From positions 14,181-78,180 of the forward strand of contig CAZGQS010000008.1 of NCBI GenBank assembly GCA_964527775.1: a stretch of 64,000 bases of DNA, given 5' to 3'. Both the position numbers and the translations under genes were made by a program. Shown here piece by piece: positions 26,536-33,060 of this stretch. Position 1 is the first letter of the stretch, and each line of letters opens with the position of its first letter. Source of the DNA: VMCP01 sp964527775. GTDB taxonomy: Bacteria > Bacteroidota > Bacteroidia > NS11-12g > UBA955. The notes beneath the pieces are model-generated. The model was not told where the DNA came from. It ran no database searches and worked only from the letters and a program-made list of their open reading frames with translations.

Positions 26536-27636
26536 ATGTCTTTACAATGCGGAATTGTTGGTCTACCCAACGTGGGGAAATCTACTCTTTTCAATGCAGT
26601 TTCTAGTGCCAAGGCACAATCTGCAAACTTCCCTTTTTGCACCATTGAACCCAATGTTGGAACCATAACCGTTCCCGATGTCCGCATCAATACCTTATCG
26701 GCGTTGGTTAATCCGCAAAATATTGTACCCACTACCATTGAGATTGTGGATATCGCTGGATTGGTAAAAGGCGCATCCAAGGGAGATGGTTTAGGGAACC
26801 AGTTTTTGGGGAATATCAGAAATACACATGCCATTTTGCATGTACTCCGTTGTTTTGACGATGATAATATCATTCACGTAGATGGAAGTGTAGACCCCAT
26901 CAGAGATAAAGAGATCATTGACACAGAGTTGCAATTGAAAGATTTAGAAACTCTTGAAAATAGAATCTCAAAAATTGCCAAACAAGCCAGAACCGGTGGC
27001 GATAAAGAAGCTGCACGTTTACTAGAAGTTTGCGAAGCCTTCCGAGACCACCTTTTAAAAGGACAGAACGCCCGCACATTAGAGCTGGATGCAGAGAAAC
27101 GCGTGGCTATCAAAGAGTTGAATCTCTTAACTGATAAGCCCGTAATGTACGTTTGTAACGTTGATCCTAGCAGTGCAAAGTCGGGAAATGCTTACGTTGA
27201 TCGGGTGCGTGAATCAGTAAAGAACGAACAAGCCGAAATCTTAGTCATTTCTGCTGCTATTGAAGCTGAAATTGCCGAATTAGAGAGTTTTGAAGACCGA
27301 CAAATGTTTCTTCAGGAGTTGGGTTTAGATCGCAGTGGAGTTGAAAATCTCATTCACGGCGCATACAAACTATTGAATTATATCACCTATTTCACCGTTG
27401 GTGTTAAAGAAGTTAGAGCTTGGACCATCACCAAAGGAATGAAGGCACCCCAAGCGGCTGGTGTTATTCATACAGATTTTGAAAAAGGCTTCATCCGCGC
27501 CGAAGTAATTGCCTACGACGACTATGTTCACTACAAGACAGAATCAGCTGCCCGCGATGCAGGTAAGCTCCGTGTTGAAGGAAAAGAGTACGTTGTCAAC
27601 GACGGCGATTGCATGCATTTTAGGTTTAACGTTTAG
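26536..27636 (+). CDS. ychF: Redox-regulated ATPase YchF (OBG-family GTPase fold)
   Basis: 366 residues, universal P-loop NTPase of the Obg family that prefers ATP. P-loop GLPNVGKSTLFNAV at the N-terminus, switch region NFPFCTIEPNVG, DIAGLVKGASKGDGLGNQFL, a nonstandard G4 (CNVD), a helical insertion, and a C-terminal TGS domain (FFTVGVKEVRAWTITKGMKAPQAAGVIHTDFEKGFIRAEV). It ends immediately before the second heptamer array. Confidence 0.95.
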   Translation: MSLQCGIVGLPNVGKSTLFNAVSSAKAQSANFPFCTIEPNVGTITVPDVRINTLSALVNPQNIVPTTIEIVDIAGLVKGASKGDGLGNQFLGNIRNTHAILHVLRCFDDDNIIHVDGSVDPIRDKEIIDTELQLKDLETLENRISKIAKQARTGGDKEAARLLEVCEAFRDHLLKGQNARTLELDAEKRVAIKELNLLTDKPVMYVCNVDPSSAKSGNAYVDRVRESVKNEQAEILVISAAIEAEIAELESFEDRQMFLQELGLDRSGVENLIHGAYKLLNYITYFTVGVKEVRAWTITKGMKAPQAAGVIHTDFEKGFIRAEVIAYDDYVHYKTESAARDAGKLRVEGKEYVVNDGDCMHFRFNV

Positions 27637-27720
27637 TCAGGTCCTCGGTCTTTGGTCTTTGGTCTTTGGTCTTTGGCTGACCGCTTCGCGGGGGACATTG
27701 CGGCTGTGGGCTATATGCCA
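27637..27720. repeat. Second heptamer array, forward arm, with TTC-loop hairpin
   Basis: GGTCCTC at 27640 is followed by four GGTCTTT units and GGCTGAC, all in one 7-bp phase to 27681. Then comes CCGCTTCGCGG (4-bp stem, TTC loop) running into GGGGGAC and a unique stretch. Bases 27666-27720 are identical to 27821-27875 on the far side of the gap. With the right arm (27881-27950) this fills the 309 bp between the convergent ychF and E1 genes. Confidence 0.75.
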
Positions 27721-27820
27721 NNNNNNNNNNNNNNNNNNNNNNNNNNNNNNNNNNNNNNNNNNNNNNNNNNNNNNNNNNNNNNNNNNNNNNNNNNNNNNNN
27801 NNNNNNNNNNNNNNNNNNNN
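27721..27820. other. Assembly gap (100 N), spurious
   Basis: Flanked by perfect 55-base duplicates (27666-27720 and 27821-27875). The contigs overlap by 55 bases and should be merged, removing 155 bases. Confidence 0.85.
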
Positions 27821-27950
27821 TTGGTCTTTGGCTGACCGCTTCGCGGGGGACATTGCGGCTGTGGGCTATATGCCATACACTCTAAACTCTAAACTTCAGC
27901 TGAGAGCTGAGAGCTGAGAGCTGATCACCGATCACCGATCACTGATCACC
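27821..27950. repeat. Second heptamer array, inverted arm
   Basis: After the 55-base assembly duplicate, 7-mers run in phase from 27881: TCTAAAC twice, TTCAGCT, GAGAGCT three times, GATCACC twice, GATCACT, GATCACC. From 27902 all fit GANNRCY, the reverse complement of RGYNNTC, so this arm is inverted relative to 23158-23332 and 27640-27681. The last unit contains the stop codon of the E1 gene (27946-27948), so the array grows right up to, and into, the coding region. Confidence 0.75.
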
Positions 27951-29928
27951 ACCCCAACAATTCTGTTAAAGTATTTTCAAGTCTCCCCCAAGGCAAGAAC
28001 TGGTCTTCCAGTGATTTGGCTAGCGGAATGGGAGTGTCGAGGCTTCCGAGGCGTTTTACGGGTGCATCTAAGTGTTGGAAAGCGTTTTCAGTGATGTAGG
28101 CCGTAATGTCGGAAGCGATGCTTCCGGTGAGAGTGTCTTCCGTGAGAACCAATGCTTTGTTGCAGCGCTTCACTTGTTCAATGACCGTGTTTTTGTCCCA
28201 AGGAAGAAGCGTCCGCAAGTCAATGACGGTGACGTTTAGGTTTTTCTTCTTGATGAGATCCAGACTTTGATGAACGCCCCATCCGTAGGTGATGATGCAG
28301 CAATCACTTCCAAAGTCGTGAACGGCGGCTTGGCCTTCCGGTAGAGTGTAATAGGCCGACGGGACTTCAGATTCTGTGTTTCTATAGAGGAATTTATGTT
28401 CGAAGAAGAGCACTGGATTCGGGTCTTCGATGGCTCGCAACAGGAGACCTTTTGCATCAAAAGGATTGGACGGATAATAAATTTTGAGCCCTGGAACGTG
28501 ATAGAACCAAGCTTCAGTGCTTTGGCTGTGAAACGGACCTGCTTGCACGCCCGCACCCGTGGGCATTCGAACCACCACCGAAGCGGGTTGCTTCCAACGG
28601 TAGTGACTTTTTGCCATATTGTTGACAATCTGATTGAATCCGCAAGTCACAAAGTCGGCAAATTGCATTTCCACCACAGACTTTTTTCCCTTTATGGAAA
28701 GCCCATAAGCCGCACCTAAAATACTGCTTTCTGTGATGGGCGTATTTCGAACGCGGTGCCTGCCGTACTTTTCACTGAGTCCTTCGGTGGCCTTGAAGGC
28801 CCCACCGTATTCTGCAATATCTTGGCCCATAATCACCAAATCTGGATGTTTCTCTAGTGCCTGATCAAGTGCGTTTTTTACCGCATCGATGAGTCTTAGG
28901 GTTGTTTTTTCGGGGGACTCGCCTTCGGCGGAAGTTATTTCTGAACCAAACGGAGCGTATAATTCAGAGAGTTCATGATCTAAATCGGGAATGATTTCGG
29001 GTTCATTGAATACTTTTTCAATGGCAATATTTAGGATGTCAAGTCGTTCTTTTCTGATTTTTTCAATGCCTTCGTGGTCTAAAAGTCCCTCGCCAAAAAG
29101 AAAGTCTTCAAAGTTCTTGATGGGGTCTTTTTGAGCCCACTCTTCAATGAGCTCTTTGGGTACATATTTAATACCCGATGCTTCTTCGTGTCCGCGCATG
29201 CGGAAGGTTATGGCTTCAAGTATGACAGGTCTGGGTCTAATTCTGATGCTATCGGCGAGATTTTTTACGGTATGGTATACATCCAAAATGTTGTTGCCAT
29301 CTACTTTTATGGCCTCCATGCCGTAGCCAATTCCCTTGTCAATGAATTGTTTGCAACGAAATTGATCATTGCTTGGGGTAGATAGTCCGTAACCGTTGTT
29401 TTCAATGAGGAAAATTACGGGTAAGTCCCAAACAGCAGCTACATTGAGTGCTTCATGAAAATCGCCTTCGCTGGCACCACCATCGCCGCTGAAAACCACA
29501 GTTACCGTATTTTTTTGATTGAGTTGATCTGCAAGAGCAATTCCGTTGGCTACACCCAACATGGCACCGAGATGACTGATCATTCCAACGATGTGGTATT
29601 CATTGGTTCCAAAGTGAAAGCTTCTATCTCTTCCTTGGGTAAATCCAGATGCCTTTCCTTGCCACTGGGCAAAAAGTCGTTCATCGGGGATGTCTCGGGA
29701 GGTGAATACACCCAAGTTTCGGTGCAACGGAAGCACGTATTCGTCTGTATTCAATGCCATTGTGGTTCCCACTGAAATGGCTTCTTGTCCGATGCCAGAA
29801 AACCATTTGCCAATTTTACCCTGTCTGAGTAAAATGAGCATACGTTCTTCAATGATGCGGGGCGTCAATAGTGCTTTATATAAGTTGAGCAGCTGCTGAT
29901 CTGTGAGGTTTTGGCGGTTGAATTGCAT
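27946..29928 (-). CDS. Fused alpha-beta E1 component of a 2-oxoacid dehydrogenase
   Basis: 660 residues joining two proteins usually separate. The alpha half (1-330) has the ThDP motif GDGGASEGDFHEALNVAA...NNGYGLS and phosphorylation-loop-like MRGHEEASG; the beta half (about 350-660) has GQDIAEYGGAFKATEGLSEKYG, NTPITESSILGAAYG and MPTGAGVQAGPFHSQS. The fused arrangement is known in Bacteroidota for the branched-chain 2-oxoacid or pyruvate-type E1. E2 and E3 are not nearby. The interdomain linker (SAEGESPEK) contains a 13-mer copy, and the stop codon lies in a heptamer. Confidence 0.88.
   Translation of the reverse strand: MQFNRQNLTDQQLLNLYKALLTPRIIEERMLILLRQGKIGKWFSGIGQEAISVGTTMALNTDEYVLPLHRNLGVFTSRDIPDERLFAQWQGKASGFTQGRDRSFHFGTNEYHIVGMISHLGAMLGVANGIALADQLNQKNTVTVVFSGDGGASEGDFHEALNVAAVWDLPVIFLIENNGYGLSTPSNDQFRCKQFIDKGIGYGMEAIKVDGNNILDVYHTVKNLADSIRIRPRPVILEAITFRMRGHEEASGIKYVPKELIEEWAQKDPIKNFEDFLFGEGLLDHEGIEKIRKERLDILNIAIEKVFNEPEIIPDLDHELSELYAPFGSEITSAEGESPEKTTLRLIDAVKNALDQALEKHPDLVIMGQDIAEYGGAFKATEGLSEKYGRHRVRNTPITESSILGAAYGLSIKGKKSVVEMQFADFVTCGFNQIVNNMAKSHYRWKQPASVVVRMPTGAGVQAGPFHSQSTEAWFYHVPGLKIYYPSNPFDAKGLLLRAIEDPNPVLFFEHKFLYRNTESEVPSAYYTLPEGQAAVHDFGSDCCIITYGWGVHQSLDLIKKKNLNVTVIDLRTLLPWDKNTVIEQVKRCNKALVLTEDTLTGSIASDITAYITENAFQHLDAPVKRLGSLDTPIPLAKSLEDQFLPWGRLENTLTELLGW
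28906..28918 (+). repeat. 13-mer TTTTTCGGGGGAC, copy 3
   Basis: Exact copy in the alpha-beta linker of the E1 gene (coding strand reads S-P-E-K). Directly followed by CGCCTTCGGCG, a TTC-loop hairpin like those in the heptamer arrays. Confidence 0.6.
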
Positions 29929-29961
29929 GGAAGAAGTGTTTTTTGGTGGTGAAAATTGCGA

Positions 29962-31125
29962 CTAAAACACGAAATTTAACGATGTATTGTACAATATTCC
30001 TCGGGTATTGCGATTTTCAACACTCAAGGGCAAATAATAAGCGGCTCTAGTATCAAGCAAAACGTGTTTAGATTTAAATAGCTCAACACCAATGCTCAAA
30101 CTGCTGATGGGAAGAGATTTTAATTTGGCATCGTTGTATTGGTTAGGGATGGATAGTCCAACGGTGTATCCTGAATAAAGGTTTAAGGATTTACGTCTGC
30201 CGCGTCCGAAATGTTTGGTGTAAAAGTCCTGTCCAAATTGAACATTGAAGAACTCATTTTTCACAGAGGCAAGTCTTGGGTCTTGTGAAATTTCATTCGA
30301 TGAATAAGGATTTAGGGGTTTTAATACCCCAAGTTCTACATAACTCTTACCTCGGGTGAACATGTATTTGAGATTCATTCCGGCGTAAGCGCAGTGTGAT
30401 GTTCCATATTTAGGATTTTCTACTGCTAGATAGGAATAGGATACCCCAGGCATATTAACCCAAGAGATTTTTTGACGTCTGCCATCGGGCATGGTGATTT
30501 CATCGTAGAGGGTTATGGATAGTTTGGCGGTGTTTTCGCCTTTTTTTAATGAGTTCAATAGGGCGGTTTGTTCGTCTATGTAGTTTTCGAAAGTGGAAAT
30601 ATTGTCTTGTAAGCGATTGATATCTCTTTGAATGGTCTTTAGTGTCTCACTTTGAATCTGAACATTCATTGAACTATCTAACCGGGTTAAGTCAAAGGCA
30701 ATTCTTTCATCATTTATCTGGGTTTGCGCTTTAAATAGTTCTTTCTTTTTCAAATCGATGATTCTATTCACTTTTTCAATTTCAAGTTCTAGGTTTTGGG
30801 ATTCTACATTAGAATATGATAATACTCCCAAAGGATTAAAAAGGGTATCTATGCTCAGTAGTTGTGATATTGGCAACTCGAGCTCATAGCTTGCTTCGAA
30901 TAAATTGGTATTTTGTTTTAAGAGTTTAAATTGCGGACGTTTAACTAGTTCATTGGCTTTCTGAAGGGATTGATTGTATTTTATACAATACAGTTTGATT
31001 TCCTTGGTGGCTGCGTAACGGTTGTTATTGTAATATTGGGCATGTGATTTTGGATAGAAGTAAAAACATCCTAAAAAAGTCAAAATGCAGAATTTCAATG
31101 AAATAGATATAGTGTTATTGCTCAT
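29962..31125 (-). CDS. Exported protein: DUF4349-like coiled coil plus C-terminal beta-barrel-like region
   Basis: 387 residues, not firmly recognised. Hydrophobic signal (LKFCILTFLGCFYFYP), then a region resembling DUF4349: a beta-strand pair (FEASYELELPISQLLSIDTLFNPLGVLSYSNVE), a long coiled coil (about 110-190) and a closing TAKLSITLYDE strand. The C-terminal 170 residues alternate like an outer-membrane barrel and end in YNTSLNFVF. An AAAATTTG box (one mismatch) lies 5 nt before the ATG. The combination of the two halves is unusual; function unknown. Confidence 0.6.
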   Translation of the reverse strand: MSNNTISISLKFCILTFLGCFYFYPKSHAQYYNNNRYAATKEIKLYCIKYNQSLQKANELVKRPQFKLLKQNTNLFEASYELELPISQLLSIDTLFNPLGVLSYSNVESQNLELEIEKVNRIIDLKKKELFKAQTQINDERIAFDLTRLDSSMNVQIQSETLKTIQRDINRLQDNISTFENYIDEQTALLNSLKKGENTAKLSITLYDEITMPDGRRQKISWVNMPGVSYSYLAVENPKYGTSHCAYAGMNLKYMFTRGKSYVELGVLKPLNPYSSNEISQDPRLASVKNEFFNVQFGQDFYTKHFGRGRRKSLNLYSGYTVGLSIPNQYNDAKLKSLPISSLSIGVELFKSKHVLLDTRAAYYLPLSVENRNTRGILYNTSLNFVF

Positions 31126-31189
31126 TGCAACAAATTTTACAAAATTTCTGCAACCTTTTTCCTATTGTGCGTCATAAATCTGAAACTAC

Positions 31190-31726
31190 TTGTTAACACA
31201 TGAGCAAATCATAAAGGGCTGTATCAAGAATGATCGAAAAGTACAAAAAGAACTTTTTGAGCGTTTCAGTCCTAAAATGTATGGTTATTGCCTCCGTTAC
31301 TCGGTAAATGCGGCAGATGCTCAAGATGTTTTACAAGAGGGTTTCATCAAGGTCTTTGAAAAAATTAGCACTCTAAAAAATCCCGATCAACTCGAAGGGT
31401 GGATGTCAAGAATTTTCATCAACTTAGCAATCAGTCGGTTCCGAAAGAACAAAATCGCACCGAACATGCTCAGTACCGATGATATTGACGTGGCAGATGA
31501 AGCCCCCATCGAAGAAATGAACGAGCTTACACCTTCAGAGGTTTTGTTGAAAATGCAAGAACTCCCAGAGTTGTACAGAACGGTTTTGAATTTATATGCC
31601 ATTGATGGACATTCACACAGAGAGATATCTCAAATGTTAGACATCACTGAAACAAATTCAAAAAGTATTCTAAGTAGATCACGGAAAATGTTGAGAGAAC
31701 TGATTTTAAAAAAGTCCCAATCATAA
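31190..31726 (+). CDS. ECF-type RNA polymerase sigma factor
   Basis: 178 residues with sigma-70 region 2 (FERFSPKMYGYCLRYSVNAADAQDVLQEGFIKVFEKI) and region 4 (LPELYRTVLNLYAIDGHSHREISQMLDITETNSKSILSRSRKMLREL). The first usable codon is TTG at 31190; MLTHEQIIKGCIKNDRKVQKELF is the normal beginning of this Bacteroidota ECF group. It controls genes unknown from here, probably including its own operon, and is followed without a gap by a membrane partner that likely restrains it. Confidence 0.9.
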   Translation: MLTHEQIIKGCIKNDRKVQKELFERFSPKMYGYCLRYSVNAADAQDVLQEGFIKVFEKISTLKNPDQLEGWMSRIFINLAISRFRKNKIAPNMLSTDDIDVADEAPIEEMNELTPSEVLLKMQELPELYRTVLNLYAIDGHSHREISQMLDITETNSKSILSRSRKMLRELILKKSQS

Positions 31727-33012
31727 AGCACAAGATTCTGGAAAACAAGAATAAAAATATCGACCAACAACTCGCTGACAAGTTTAATCACTTCTCAGCA
31801 GATGTTCCTGCATTCTCTTGGGATGCGGTAGAGTCGAATTTAGATCGCAAGGATTCCAGAAGAAAAGGGATAGTTTGGTCATCGGTGGCTGCAGTTGTTA
31901 TCATGGCGGTATCAGGGGTGTTGTTTTTTGGCATGCCTGCTACCGATATGAATGATGCTCAATTAACTTCTGAATTAAGCCCGAATGCACGTCCCCAGAA
32001 AACCCAAAAAGAACAAGCAGAGAGCAGCACCGCTGTTCGAACAGATCGTCATAGCCAAGAAGTTTTGCAGTTGTCACGCACAAACTCCTTAGAAGGAAAA
32101 ATTTCAAAAACTCCTGAAGTTAAGCAACCATCCATTGCATTAACTTCAGGAGTTGTTTTGGAAGAGGCATTGACGCAAGAGAATTCATTTAGAGAAGATT
32201 TTGATTTGAACAGTAAGAAGCTTAATTCACTAGAATTAGGTGATTGGATATTGAGTTTGTCTGGAGTTAAAAGGGTTCACCAACTTGCACGTAATCAGAA
32301 AGTTTCTCCATGGGCATTTGAAGTGGGGTATGATCAAAATCAGACCCAGTTCAATTATCAAGTGTCTACCACTCAAGAAAAATACGTACATAAGAATTAT
32401 TTGAGCAGAATGCGTGAAGGGGAGTTTTCTCTATCTGCGCCCCAGTTTCATACAGCACTTAGATTCGATTTTAACAGTCGCTGGCATGCATCTTTAGGCT
32501 TGGGTTTTGCCCAAACTAGAACCTCACAAAATTTTAATTTTAGAGATAGTGTTCCTGTTAGTGTTGCTCAAGGACAAGAAGCAGACGCCTTCGGAAATTA
32601 CCCCATCTTTGGATATGCAGGTTTGGGCCAGCAAATCAATTACGAAGGTGTACAAACCATACAGATGGTTTCCATTCCTATTAACATCGGATACAATCAC
32701 AGTCTAAATAGGTTGTGGTCATTAACTGCAGAAGGTTCTGCAAGATATAATTTGATTTCGGGAACAGCGGGTAAGACGTTGAATTACCATACTTTGGAGT
32801 TGATGAACGCTGATCAACAGGTTTACAGAAATAGTTTGGTAACAGCGAGGTTATCTGCAGGTGTAGAACGAAGACTTGGATTGAAAAAGTGGATGGGTGT
32901 TAGATTAAATACCCAAGGCAGTGTAACTCCTTTGTTTAAGCAAGATGCCGCAGTTCAGAACCGCGGCTGGTCTGTAGGGTTGTCAGCTTACTATTATTGG
33001 AAATTATTTTAA
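31723..33012 (+). CDS. Putative sigma-factor partner: membrane-anchored protein with outer-membrane-barrel C-terminus
   Basis: The first ATG/GTG/TTG in this frame is GTG 31885, but the frame is open back to a stop at 31675 and encodes a conserved-looking cytoplasmic head (ADKFNHFSADVPAFSWDAVES) before the single membrane span (VWSSVAAVVIMAVSGVLFFG). I therefore place the start near 31723, where ATA overlaps the sigma stop (ATAA), or at ATT 31732 or CTG 31735. The rest is a low-complexity linker and a C-terminal barrel-like domain (YDQNQTQFNYQV ... WSVGLSAYYYWKLF). Position suggests anti-sigma function; that is inference. If GTG 31885 is used, the head is lost. Confidence 0.6.
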   Translation: MKHKILENKNKNIDQQLADKFNHFSADVPAFSWDAVESNLDRKDSRRKGIVWSSVAAVVIMAVSGVLFFGMPATDMNDAQLTSELSPNARPQKTQKEQAESSTAVRTDRHSQEVLQLSRTNSLEGKISKTPEVKQPSIALTSGVVLEEALTQENSFREDFDLNSKKLNSLELGDWILSLSGVKRVHQLARNQKVSPWAFEVGYDQNQTQFNYQVSTTQEKYVHKNYLSRMREGEFSLSAPQFHTALRFDFNSRWHASLGLGFAQTRTSQNFNFRDSVPVSVAQGQEADAFGNYPIFGYAGLGQQINYEGVQTIQMVSIPINIGYNHSLNRLWSLTAEGSARYNLISGTAGKTLNYHTLELMNADQQVYRNSLVTARLSAGVERRLGLKKWMGVRLNTQGSVTPLFKQDAAVQNRGWSVGLSAYYYWKLF

Positions 33013-33060
33013 CGTAAAACGGTGGCTACATTTTCAAACATATCGCTTAACTTGCATGGA

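Noticed and set aside
27666..27875. Real 55-bp direct repeat flanking the N run
   Set aside because: Same exact length as at the other false gap, so it is an assembly k-mer overlap.
33022..33060. Upstream GTG start of the T9SS-A protein
   Set aside because: It would put 13 polar residues before an otherwise perfect signal peptide.
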